Positions 7,596 to 14,927 of a stretch of 64,000 nt of DNA are shown here, in pieces. The translations under genes were made by a program, and so were the position numbers. The notes below the pieces were generated by a model. That model did no database searches. It had not been told where the DNA came from and was given only the letters and a program-made list of their open reading frames with translations. The stretch's first letter is position 1, and the number at the start of each line of letters is the position of its first letter. The stretch is from Candidatus Nitrosotenuis aquarius (GTDB lineage: Archaea; Thermoproteota; Nitrososphaeria; Nitrososphaerales; Nitrosopumilaceae), in assembly GCF_002787055.1 (NCBI RefSeq), contig NZ_CP024808.1, forward strand, positions 124,001-188,000, given 5' to 3'.

Positions 7596-9635
7596 ATGGA
7601 ACTGTCGCTAGAATTTTTAATTCCTATTATTGCGTCAATTGCCTCTTTTGCAGTAGCTGCCGGATTTGCTGTCTGGGTAACTAGACAAAACCCTGGCACA
7701 AAACAAATGACTGACATATCTGATGCAGTCAAAGTCGGTGCAGCTGCCTTTCTGAGACGAGAGCTCAAAATTATCTTGCCAATAGCAATTGGTCTTTCTA
7801 TTGTAATTGGCTATTTCATTGGATATTCAAACGGAATTGCATTTGCAGTAGGTGCGGCACTTTCTGCAGTTGCCGGAATCATTTCACTTAAAATCACAGT
7901 CAAGGCAGCAGTCAGGGCGGCAAACGCCACAGGAAGTGGACTGGGTAAAACATTTGCCTTGGCGTTCAGGGGTGGTGCAACAGTAGGTCTTGCAGTTCCT
8001 GCAATGGCATTATTGGCACTGGCAATTCTCTTTATGGTATTTCCAGACCCAATCACAATTGCCGGTGTTGGTATTGGTGCTAGTCTTATTGCGTTGTTTA
8101 TCAGAATCGGAGGAGGAATCTTTACCAAGGCAGCCGACATGGGTGCCGACCTGGTAGGAAAAGTAGAGGCAAACATCCCAGAAGACGACCCAAGAAACCC
8201 GGCAACAATTGCAGACAACGTAGGCGATAACGTAGGCGATGCTGCCGGAATGGGCTCTGACGTTTACGAATCATACATTGTAACAATTTTGGCATCAATA
8301 CTAATTGGCGCACTAATCGGCCTGCCAAAAATTATGACATATCCAATCATGGTTGGGGCTGCAGGAATGATTGCATCCATAATAGGCACTGCAACAATTG
8401 GCTCAAAAACAAAAACAGACGTGATGAAGCCGCTAAACGTCTCATTTTATGTATCGGCCGCAATTGCAATAGGCCTAAACTTTGTCTTTACTACGATGTT
8501 CCTAGGGAATGACAAGCTCGCATACGCACTCTTTGGATGCACAGTGGTGGGCGTAATTCTGGTTCCAGTAATACAGAGAATCACTGACCATTACACCAAT
8601 TACAAGTACAAGCCAGTCAGAGACATTACCGATGCTGCCAAGTGGGGCTATGCATCGTTAACACTGATGGGCATAATCAAAGGAATGCAGTCGACAGGAC
8701 CATTCATGATTGCTCTCGTAGTAGCTATAGTAATTTCATTCTCAGTTTCAGCAGCTGCCGCACCAGATCCATCGCAAGCAATGCTGTATGGAATCTTTGG
8801 CACGTCGCTTACTGCAATGGCAATGCTAAGTCTTGCAGGCATTGTGTTGTCAATTGATGCATTTGGCCCAATTGCAGACAATGCTGGCGGCATTGTGGAG
8901 ATGACTGGCATGGGTGAAGAAAACCGCAAGGTAACAGATCAAATCGATGCAGTGGGAAACACAACAAAGGCAGTGACCAAAGGATTTGCAATTGCCAGCG
9001 CAGGCCTTGCAGCACTTGCAATGATCCAAGCATTCCAATATGAAGCAGAAAAGGTTTTCGAGCATGCATTTGATTATGGTCTATCAAATCCAGGAGTCGT
9101 AATCGGCTTGCTGGTAGGGGGACTGATTCCATTTATCATAACCGGTCAGCTGATTGGCGGAGTGTCTCGCGCAGCATCCAAAATGGTCGACGAGGTTAGG
9201 CGCCAGTTCAAGGCAGACCCAGAAATTCTCACAGGCAAATCCAAGCCCGACTATGCAAAATGTGTGGACATTGCCACTGTTGCCTCACTGCGAGAACTGT
9301 GGAAGTCAGCATCAATTGCAATTGCGGCACCGATTGTTCTTGGAATTATCCTGGGTCCACCGGCAGTCGCAGGACTGTTGATGGGCGCAGTAGTGACTGG
9401 AATCTTTTTGGCGTATCACCTAGCAAACACTGGCGGAGCATGGGACAATGCCAAAAAGCTTGTCGAAATGCAGGGAAGAAAAGGAAGTGAAGAGCACAAA
9501 GTTGCAGTGGTTGGCGATATCATCGGTGACCCATACAAAGACACGGCAGGACCTGCACTGAACACAGTGATAAAATTGCTAAACACAGTCGCAATCGTCT
9601 TTGTTGGCGCATTTGTGGCAATCTTGGTTCTCTAG
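7596..9635 (+). CDS. hppA: Membrane-bound proton-translocating pyrophosphatase (K+-independent type)
   Basis: A 679-residue membrane pyrophosphatase with about 16 hydrophobic helices that couples PPi hydrolysis to ion transport. Catalytic segments include GADLVGKVEANIPEDDPRNPATIADNVGDNVGD and the C-terminal DIIGDPYKDTAGPALN. In the diagnostic stretch GNTTKAVTKGFA a lysine (K458) and a threonine (T461) replace the two alanines of K+-dependent enzymes. By established family rules this predicts a K+-independent H+ pump. The coding region is intact. A convergent HxlR gene ends 3 bases away. Confidence 0.95.
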   Translation: MELSLEFLIPIIASIASFAVAAGFAVWVTRQNPGTKQMTDISDAVKVGAAAFLRRELKIILPIAIGLSIVIGYFIGYSNGIAFAVGAALSAVAGIISLKITVKAAVRAANATGSGLGKTFALAFRGGATVGLAVPAMALLALAILFMVFPDPITIAGVGIGASLIALFIRIGGGIFTKAADMGADLVGKVEANIPEDDPRNPATIADNVGDNVGDAAGMGSDVYESYIVTILASILIGALIGLPKIMTYPIMVGAAGMIASIIGTATIGSKTKTDVMKPLNVSFYVSAAIAIGLNFVFTTMFLGNDKLAYALFGCTVVGVILVPVIQRITDHYTNYKYKPVRDITDAAKWGYASLTLMGIIKGMQSTGPFMIALVVAIVISFSVSAAAAPDPSQAMLYGIFGTSLTAMAMLSLAGIVLSIDAFGPIADNAGGIVEMTGMGEENRKVTDQIDAVGNTTKAVTKGFAIASAGLAALAMIQAFQYEAEKVFEHAFDYGLSNPGVVIGLLVGGLIPFIITGQLIGGVSRAASKMVDEVRRQFKADPEILTGKSKPDYAKCVDIATVASLRELWKSASIAIAAPIVLGIILGPPAVAGLLMGAVVTGIFLAYHLANTGGAWDNAKKLVEMQGRKGSEEHKVAVVGDIIGDPYKDTAGPALNTVIKLLNTVAIVFVGAFVAILVL

Positions 9636-9637
9636 AA

Positions 9638-9964
9638 TTATTTTCTGTTTTTCATTGCCCACTTTACCAAGGCAGAACTTGCAACGATTAGATCTATTCC
9701 GCTTTTTGTAATGCTGTATTCTACAGTATATGGTGGAATCTTGCCGTGCTTTGCGCGCTTTACTAGACCTTCCCCTTGGAGTGATCTTAGTACCTCAGAC
9801 AGTGTGGACGGAGAGATTCCTTTTTGCGACTCTAGTATCTGGGAGTAGCGCATTTTTTTGTGGTTTCTTAGCTCCCATAAAACCTGAAAATTCCATTTCT
9901 TTGCGCAAAACCTAGAGATTCTGGCAAGAAACGGACTGACATAGTTGACACTGGACTGATTCAC
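9638..9964 (-). CDS. HxlR-family winged-helix transcriptional regulator
   Basis: A 108-residue DNA-binding protein of the HxlR/MarR-like class. The winged-helix core is KKWNFQVLWELRNHKKMRYSQI, then SPSTLSEVLRSLQGEGLVKR, then a wing with YTVEYSITKSG. The family usually works as a dimer. It lacks the conserved N-terminal redox cysteine context but has one Cys near residue 20. It starts at GTG with a TATA-like TTTAAAC about 25 bases upstream (9982-9993). An inverted repeat lies just beyond that TATA box and may be its own operator. Confidence 0.82.
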   Translation of the reverse strand: MNQSSVNYVSPFLARISRFCAKKWNFQVLWELRNHKKMRYSQILESQKGISPSTLSEVLRSLQGEGLVKRAKHGKIPPYTVEYSITKSGIDLIVASSALVKWAMKNRK

Positions 9965-10012
9965 AAGTTTTTTACCTGCTACAGTGCTTTAAACAAACTG
10001 GTGGAATTCCAA

Positions 10013-10028
10013 AACTGGAAGACCAGTT
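10013..10028. repeat. 6-bp inverted repeat upstream of the HxlR gene
   Basis: AACTGG-4 nt-CCAGTT, with a further AAACTGG half-site at 9995-10001 and the palindrome GGAATTCC at 10003-10010. On the minus strand the repeat is followed by TTTT, so it could end the transcript of the gene that stops at 10058. Alternatively it could be an operator beyond the HxlR TATA box. Confidence 0.45.
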
Positions 10029-10057
10029 AAAATAATTCTTACTGTATGCAGATTATT

Positions 10058-10396
10058 TCAATTTTCTAACGACTTTAGGAATTCTGCGATTTCTTTTTGT
10101 GCTGCCATCTCATCAAGCTCTATTTTGAACTCGTCGATGATCTTTTGATAGTCGTTTGGATATACTTCTTTTATGACTGCGCCAAGATACTCTGGATGCT
10201 CAAAGCAATCAAAAATCCTGCAGTCATAGTAATTTTCAAGCTTGGCAAGTACTTGGTGGTATTGCGGCCCGCCTCTTCTCATCAACACTATTTCAATTGA
10301 TAACACTAGTGCAGCCCTTGAATCGTTATTGCTCACAGCTCGATAAACCCTGAGTTGTATTAGATTTATTGTTTGTCTATTGTGAAAATTAGTCAT
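10058..10396 (-). CDS. Conserved hypothetical protein, 112 aa
   Basis: A small soluble acidic protein that I do not recognise. It is mostly helical by composition (LIQLRVYRAVSNNDSRAALVLSIEIVLMRRGGPQYHQVLAKLENYY) and ends in a charged helix (DEMAAQKEIAEFLKSLEN). There are two Cys/Tyr-rich positions (YYDCRIFDCFEHPEY) but no recognisable catalytic or metal motif. It starts at ATG behind an AT-rich promoter containing the short inverted repeat ATACT-5 nt-AGTAT. The divergent neighbour is a ribbon-helix-helix gene, so it could belong to that regulator's control region. Confidence 0.65.
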   Translation of the reverse strand: MTNFHNRQTINLIQLRVYRAVSNNDSRAALVLSIEIVLMRRGGPQYHQVLAKLENYYDCRIFDCFEHPEYLGAVIKEVYPNDYQKIIDEFKIELDEMAAQKEIAEFLKSLEN

Positions 10397-10460
10397 AATA
10401 CTATATGAGTATCATATTAATTTGGAAGGTATTTGCAAGATTTATCAAACAAACGTTGGG

Positions 10461-10495
10461 GGTATGATGTTCATACCACTTCGATTCCTCGAAGT
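10461..10495. promoter_or_regulatory. Two adjacent inverted repeats upstream of the RHH gene (candidate operator)
   Basis: GGTATG-5 nt-CATACC (10461-10477) is directly followed by ACTTCGA-4 nt-TCGAAGT (10478-10495). Both are perfect and end about 8 bases before the TATA box of the ribbon-helix-helix gene. Such placement is typical of an autoregulatory operator. Confidence 0.5.
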
Positions 10496-10539
10496 TGACA
10501 TCTTAAATAACTTTTCATAAAACATACATTGAACAGGTC

Positions 10540-10716
10540 TTGGTAAAGAAAAGAATCACATTCACACTAGATGAGGATCTTGACAAAAAGATCCGCACAC
10601 TTCAGGTTGACCTAATATCTAGGACAAACCATGGTTGGAGCTATTCTTCTGTCTTGTCCGTAATAATCGAAGAAGGACTAAAGGTACTGTCTGCAAAAAA
10701 GATAGTAAAAAAGTAA
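10540..10716 (+). CDS. Small ribbon-helix-helix DNA-binding protein
   Basis: A 58-residue protein starting at TTG. The strand KRITFTLDEDLDKKI, then two helices (IRTLQVDLISRT and YSSVLSVIIEEGLKVL), is the pattern of CopG/Arc-type ribbon-helix-helix repressors, which bind DNA as dimers with the strand in the major groove. The TATA-like TTAAATAA at 10503-10510 sits about 30 bases upstream. Two adjacent inverted repeats precede it, consistent with autoregulation. No toxin gene is adjacent: the convergent neighbour is a small zinc-like protein whose end is 2 bases away. Confidence 0.75.
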   Translation: MVKKRITFTLDEDLDKKIRTLQVDLISRTNHGWSYSSVLSVIIEEGLKVLSAKKIVKK

Positions 10717-10717
10717 A

Positions 10718-10900
10718 TTATTCTACCACTCGGGTCATGTCAAGCTCGTCAATTTGAGCCTCGATTGCCTTGCTTAGCGTATTTTTGTGCTCAGGGCAGA
10801 ACCAAAAATAACCATCAACCGTCTCAAAACAGCCGCAAATCCACTGGGTTTTCTTGTCGCCTTCGACTGTCAATTTGTGGTATTTTGCTTCTTCAGACAT
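10718..10900 (-). CDS. Small conserved protein with Cys/His cluster, 60 aa
   Basis: A 60-residue protein of unknown function. It contains CGCFETVDGYFWFCPEHK, where three Cys and one His could coordinate a metal ion. The rest is acidic (SEEAKYHKL at the start, IDELDMTRVVE at the end). It has no membrane segment. It starts at ATG (10900), downstream of the DUF2024 gene on the same strand with a 54-base gap, so cotranscription is possible. Confidence 0.6.
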   Translation of the reverse strand: MSEEAKYHKLTVEGDKKTQWICGCFETVDGYFWFCPEHKNTLSKAIEAQIDELDMTRVVE

Positions 10901-10954
10901 GGTATTGGGCCGCGAATTTGGAATTAAAATGTAATTAAAAATTAAAAAAAGGGC

Positions 10955-11215
10955 TTATGGACAGCCTTCCATCTTTTGGATGAAGAATCCATTTGCTTTG
11001 ATTGCGTCTTCTACTGGCTTTGGTGCACCTTGTGAGTGGCAAAACTGACATTCTTCTGTTGTCACTTTGGCCTCTTCTTCACCGATGGTTTTGAGCCATT
11101 GTTTTGCGTATTGGATTGCCTTGCCATGGTCTTTTTCTGATGTGATGACATCAAAATGCATGGTGTGACCGTCCTTTGCTTCTACGTATGTGTCGTAGAC
11201 GTGTATTTCCATCAT
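10955..11215 (-). CDS. DUF2024 family protein
   Basis: An 86-residue protein matching the DUF2024 family through its N-terminal signature HVYDTYVEAKDGHTMHFDV, a segment KAIQYAKQWL, and a conserved CQFCHSQGAP motif that could bind metal or act in redox chemistry. The biochemical function of the family is not established. Two consecutive ATGs begin the frame, and either could be used. It faces the divergent cyclophilin-like gene across 51 bases. Confidence 0.78.
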   Translation of the reverse strand: MMEIHVYDTYVEAKDGHTMHFDVITSEKDHGKAIQYAKQWLKTIGEEEAKVTTEECQFCHSQGAPKPVEDAIKANGFFIQKMEGCP

Positions 11216-11266
11216 GTTTTGTTTATGGAAAAAAGGGATATTTAATTCAAAGATGATAAAGTATCA

Positions 11267-11647
11267 TTGAAGCATATGGTAATAGTTGAGATTCCAGACT
11301 CTGAGAATATTATACTAGAACTGGATGATGCCATGGCTCCAAAAACTGTAGCCGCATTTCTGAAAAGCCTCCCACTTACCATAAAGGCAAATGTCTGGGG
11401 CAAAGAGATCTATACGGATCCTGCGCCGTTTTCTATTGGGCCAGAAAATGCCCAAGATGTAGTGGAATTGTATGATGTGGCTTTTTGGCCTCCGGGAAAT
11501 GCAATTTGTCTTTTCTATGGTAACACACCGCTTAGTGATTCTGTGATCAAGCCATACTCCACAGTCAACGTGATTGGCAAAATACTCCATCCAAATACGT
11601 CTGTGATCAAAAAGACATCTGGCAAAAAGCTAGTCTTTTATGCTTGA
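11267..11647 (+). CDS. Cyclophilin-like fold protein
   Basis: A 126-residue protein resembling the archaeal cyclophilin-like (DUF369-type) family. It has beta-rich segments VIVEIPDSENIILELDDAMAPKTVAAFLKSLPLTIKANVWGKEIY and a later GNAICLFYGNTPLSDSVIKPYSTVNVIGKI. Classical peptidyl-prolyl isomerase active-site residues are not obvious, so enzyme activity is uncertain. It starts at TTG (11267), with a TATA-like ATATTTAA about 25 bases upstream; an ATG lies 9 bases further in. Its 3' end overlaps the convergent JAMM gene by 10 bases. Confidence 0.72.
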   Translation: MKHMVIVEIPDSENIILELDDAMAPKTVAAFLKSLPLTIKANVWGKEIYTDPAPFSIGPENAQDVVELYDVAFWPPGNAICLFYGNTPLSDSVIKPYSTVNVIGKILHPNTSVIKKTSGKKLVFYA

Positions 11648-12048
11648 ATTTTTATCAAAACTGGGCTTATTTCCGATTCTAGCACAAACGCATTTAGCTG
11701 GTCATGCGCATTTGAGAATATTACCCACACGACTGGGTTTATCATCATGAATTTTTTGTCAGTAGAGGACGGACTTGCTTCCGAGTGTGGGTGTGAGTGA
11801 AAGATTCCTATGACATCCAGTCCTTTTCTTTCCGCTTCCTGATACCCATGTAGCAATTCCTCATTTGATATGGTAAAGTTCACAGGCGAGTTTTCCGTAT
11901 TTTTCGTCAAAAATATCTCCTTTACTGTGGATGTGTTGGATTCTTCTTTGCCAAAAAGCAGCGCACACGATTCAACAGGTGCATATTTTTTTGCGTGATC
12001 TATTAGAATTTGTTTTTGGGATTGGCTTAGGATTATTGTTTTTTGCAA
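11638..12048 (-). CDS. JAMM/MPN-domain metalloprotease (Mov34/PAD-1 family)
   Basis: A 136-residue single-domain JAMM protein. The zinc site is complete: E26, H84-S-H86 and D97, with S94 in HSHPHSEASPSSTD. Such proteins remove ubiquitin-like or SAMP-like modifiers from lysines in archaea, or act in sulfur-carrier processing. No ubiquitin-like gene is adjacent, so the substrate is not known. It lies directly downstream of the triple-cupredoxin gene on the same strand, with a 1-base gap, which suggests cotranscription. Confidence 0.86.
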   Translation of the reverse strand: MQKTIILSQSQKQILIDHAKKYAPVESCALLFGKEESNTSTVKEIFLTKNTENSPVNFTISNEELLHGYQEAERKGLDVIGIFHSHPHSEASPSSTDKKFMMINPVVWVIFSNAHDQLNAFVLESEISPVLIKIQA

Positions 12049-12049
12049 G

Positions 12050-13645
12050 CTAACCTACGATTACTTTGCCCTTCATCCATGGGTGGACTATGCAATAATA
12101 GTCAAATGTGCCTGCCTCTTCAAATGTATGGGAATATTCTGCGCCTGACATAACTATGCTAGAATCAAACTTGGCCTCAACCTCTGTTGCAGTGTGTGCT
12201 GCAGTGTCGGAGTTTTTCCAAGTTACTGTTCCTCCAACTGTAACATATGCTGTGTTTGGAATAAAGCATTTGTCACCACATTCAGTGTTTGATGCAGTGC
12301 CTGCTGCCATGTCTACTAGTACAAGCTCAGCTGGTACGATTGCCGTTTCTGCAGGTGTTTCCTCGACAGGTGCCTCTTCTACTGGCGCCTCTGGTTCAAC
12401 TGGGGCTTCTACTGGTGCTTCAGTCGTGGGTTCTGCGGGAATTTCGAGTGGAGTATCAACTGGGGCCTCGACAGGTGCCTCTTCTACTGGAATCTCTTCT
12501 GGTGGCACAGAGTTTGGATCAGTTGCGGTTGAGCCTTCTGCTAGTCGCTCCCCTGACGAGTCTACTAGGTCAAATGACGCTGTCATCCAAGGATGAACTA
12601 TGCAGAGATAGTCGTATTTGCCAATCTCAAGTGTTGATGTGTCTATCTTGAATGTCTCACCTGCATTAATTATTGATGAATCAAATTTTGGGGCATCTCC
12701 AGCATGTGTGACTGTGTGCATTGTAGAGTCGTTGTTTGTCCAAACTATTGCGTCTCCCTTGGTTACTTGGACTGTATCTGGATCATAGTCCGGGTTTCCT
12801 TGTATGGCCGAGTCCTTGAGAATTGAGATTTCTACTGTTGGTACTGCCGGTGCCTCTCCTCCGTACACAAACGATGCTGTCATCCACGGGTGTACAATAC
12901 ACATGTACTCGTATGTTCCTGGCTGCAGCTTGGATGTTTCAAGTAGGTATTTTGCTCCGCCATTCATAATTCCAGAGTCAAACGTAGCACCAGCATCTGC
13001 TGAGCTAGTGACTGTGTGTGTCACATCATCGTCGTTTGTCCACTCGATATTGTTTCCAGCAGGCACTGTGGCCATGTCTGGATCATAGTCTGGCGCTCCC
13101 TGGACTGCAGAGCCCTTGAGTATTGAAATTGAAGTTATTGGTGCGGTGGGTGCGGCCGCTTTTTCCTCTTCTACTTCCTCCGGTGGCGGGACCAAATACT
13201 GCGACGGTCCGTACAATCCAAATCCAACATAGGCTGAAATTGCAGCTCCTGTGGCAATTACGAATATGATTCCTATTGGCTTTGCATATTGCGGCATCTT
13301 CATTGACACATATGCCATCACTATTGCCGGAACTGTGACAATTAGCATGACACCGATGAATGTTGGGATGCTTGTTATGGAGTTGAAAATTAGTGCGGCA
13401 GCACCAAACGAAAGCGAAATTGCCAAAACAACCAAAGTCGTTGCCTTGGCTCTGTTACTAGTTGAAACACCGCCGTCCAAAATTCCGGCAGCCAAAAATA
13501 TCAATCCTATAAACATGGTAAGGCCAGTCAGGGCGTGCATTCCATCAATGAATGTGTGTGCTATTCCTGCATAAGAAATGGTAACTCCGGCTAGGCCTAT
13601 GGCAGTCAGACCCATTCCTGGCATCATGAGGTCCCAATTACTCAT
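12050..13645 (-). CDS. Membrane protein with three plastocyanin-like (cupredoxin) domains
   Basis: A 531-residue blue-copper protein. Residues 1-145 hold about five hydrophobic helices. Three type-1 copper domains follow at about 170-262, 270-362 and 441-531, each with a His and a C-x2-H-x2-M set: H210/C249/H252/M255, H310/C348/H351/M354 and H484/C518/H521/M524. A Pro/Glu/Val-rich linker (about 380-440) precedes the third domain. The copper domains should face outside and could carry electrons in the thaumarchaeal respiratory chain, which uses copper proteins in place of cytochrome c. ctaB is divergent across 86 bases. Confidence 0.92.
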   Translation of the reverse strand: MSNWDLMMPGMGLTAIGLAGVTISYAGIAHTFIDGMHALTGLTMFIGLIFLAAGILDGGVSTSNRAKATTLVVLAISLSFGAAALIFNSITSIPTFIGVMLIVTVPAIVMAYVSMKMPQYAKPIGIIFVIATGAAISAYVGFGLYGPSQYLVPPPEEVEEEKAAAPTAPITSISILKGSAVQGAPDYDPDMATVPAGNNIEWTNDDDVTHTVTSSADAGATFDSGIMNGGAKYLLETSKLQPGTYEYMCIVHPWMTASFVYGGEAPAVPTVEISILKDSAIQGNPDYDPDTVQVTKGDAIVWTNNDSTMHTVTHAGDAPKFDSSIINAGETFKIDTSTLEIGKYDYLCIVHPWMTASFDLVDSSGERLAEGSTATDPNSVPPEEIPVEEAPVEAPVDTPLEIPAEPTTEAPVEAPVEPEAPVEEAPVEETPAETAIVPAELVLVDMAAGTASNTECGDKCFIPNTAYVTVGGTVTWKNSDTAAHTATEVEAKFDSSIVMSGAEYSHTFEEAGTFDYYCIVHPWMKGKVIVG

Positions 13646-13703
13646 TTGAGCTTGATGCCTAAAGTGAGGTACTTATTCCTTTTGTAGTGGAACTCGTCGA
13701 AGA

Positions 13704-13711
13704 AATTAAAT
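13704..13711 (+). promoter_or_regulatory. TATA box of ctaB
   Basis: AATTAAAT is centred 24 bases upstream of the ctaB GTG start. Confidence 0.5.
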
Positions 13712-13731
13712 GCCTAGCTGGGCGTTTTTGA

Positions 13732-14625
13732 GTGAGTTTGGCAGCAAAAGAACTACTCGAAGTATCAAAGCCAAGAATTGTGGTCTTACTGGTTATCACG
13801 GCGGTAACGTCAATGTATGCCGCATCAAAGCTAATCGGCCCAGATCTTGATCCGATGGGATTACTCCACATCATAATTGCAGGCGGTCTGGCATCTGCAG
13901 GATCTAGCGCCCTGAATCATTATTACGATCGTGACATCGATCCACTAATGAAGCGAACCATCTCCAGGCCAATCCCATCTGGAAAAATAAAGGCGCCAAC
14001 TGTTTTGGCATATGGCCTAGCAGTGAGTGTGGCATCTGTTGTTTATGCATATTTTACACTAAACTGGGTCTCGACATTTTTCATAGGTCTTGGCATATTT
14101 TTTTATGTAATAATCTACACTGCTTGGCTTAAGAGAAAAAACTCGTCTAATATCGTAATTGGCGGCTTTGCAGGAAGTGCAGCCTCCATGGCTGGCTGGA
14201 CTGCAGCAACCGGATTTGTCCCGCCTATGGGAATTGACCTGCTGGGATTCTTGGTTGGCTTTTTGGTCTTTGTGTGGACTCCGTCTCACTTTTGGTGCCT
14301 TGCCATGAAAATACGAGATGATTACGCAGAGGCGCGGGTGCCAATGTTACCGGTGCTAATTGGGATGCAAAAAACATCCAAGTATATTCTGGCAAACACT
14401 GCAATACTACTTCCATATTCACTGGCACTGTATGCGTTTGGCCTAGGCCTAGTCTATGTGGCAATTGCCGCAGCAAGTGGCGGTCTGATGCTGGTATATC
14501 ACTACAAGCTCACAAAAAACCCAACATCGGACTTTGCATGGAAGGCGTACAAAGTCACTGCACCATATCTGACAATAATATTTGTAGCAGTGGCTCTAGA
14601 TGCGGCGTTTCACTTTAGGATCTAG
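13732..14625 (+). CDS. ctaB: Protoheme IX farnesyltransferase (heme O synthase)
   Basis: A 297-residue UbiA-family prenyltransferase that adds a farnesyl group to heme B, making heme O for heme-copper oxidases. The prenyl-diphosphate Mg-binding motif N62-x3-D66-x3-D70 (NHYYDRDIDPLMKRTISRPIPSG) is intact. About eight or nine transmembrane helices follow, with a second conserved loop WTPSHFWCLAMKIRDDYAEARVPMLP. It starts at GTG. Its last bases overlap the convergent gene at 14622. Next to the multi-cupredoxin gene, it points to terminal oxidase function. Confidence 0.95.
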   Translation: MSLAAKELLEVSKPRIVVLLVITAVTSMYAASKLIGPDLDPMGLLHIIIAGGLASAGSSALNHYYDRDIDPLMKRTISRPIPSGKIKAPTVLAYGLAVSVASVVYAYFTLNWVSTFFIGLGIFFYVIIYTAWLKRKNSSNIVIGGFAGSAASMAGWTAATGFVPPMGIDLLGFLVGFLVFVWTPSHFWCLAMKIRDDYAEARVPMLPVLIGMQKTSKYILANTAILLPYSLALYAFGLGLVYVAIAAASGGLMLVYHYKLTKNPTSDFAWKAYKVTAPYLTIIFVAVALDAAFHFRI

Positions 14626-14924
14626 GAATCGTCAACGCCTGGAAAAGAAGCCTCATAGTCCTTTTCCATAATTTCCTTGTTTTGCTCGTCGTATTCGTCC
14701 TCTTCGGATTCTTGTGCTGCAACTTCGACTCGCCTTGTGTCCTTTGTGAGCCATGACACGCGGATTAGGCCCATTATCTCCAAGTCTAGTAAAATTTTGT
14801 TAAACTTGTCTTCAGCCAGTGGATGGCCTGCCTTGGTTAGTGCTTTTACTAGGTCTGTATCAGTAATTGATGTGACGTCCTTGATCTTTTCAAATACGAT
14901 GTTTTTTATTGGAAAGTCTGCCAT
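14622..14924 (-). CDS. Winged-helix-like small protein, 100 aa
   Basis: A 100-residue protein of unknown role. The N-terminal about 70 residues look like a compact winged helix (VTSITDTDLVKALTKAGHPLAEDKFNKILLDLEIMGLIRVSWLTKDTRRVEV), and the C-terminus is strongly acidic (ESEEDEYDEQNKEIMEKDYEA). It starts 3 bases after the Cdc48 stop and is the last gene of the zinc finger-EF1beta-Cdc48 operon. It could be a Cdc48 adaptor or a transcription-related factor, which is inference from position alone. Confidence 0.7.
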   Translation of the reverse strand: MADFPIKNIVFEKIKDVTSITDTDLVKALTKAGHPLAEDKFNKILLDLEIMGLIRVSWLTKDTRRVEVAAQESEEDEYDEQNKEIMEKDYEASFPGVDDS

Positions 14925-14927
14925 GGT

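Noticed and set aside
10540-10900. Toxin-antitoxin pair (RHH antitoxin plus 60-residue protein)
   Set aside because: The two genes converge rather than form an operon, and the 60-residue protein shows a metal-like Cys cluster, not a known toxin fold.
12108-12596. Open plus-strand frame of 162 codons, Ser/Thr/Gly-rich, opposite the triple-cupredoxin gene
   Set aside because: It is the mirror of the Pro/Glu linker and copper domains; composition is an artefact of codon bias, and the minus-strand protein has complete domains.
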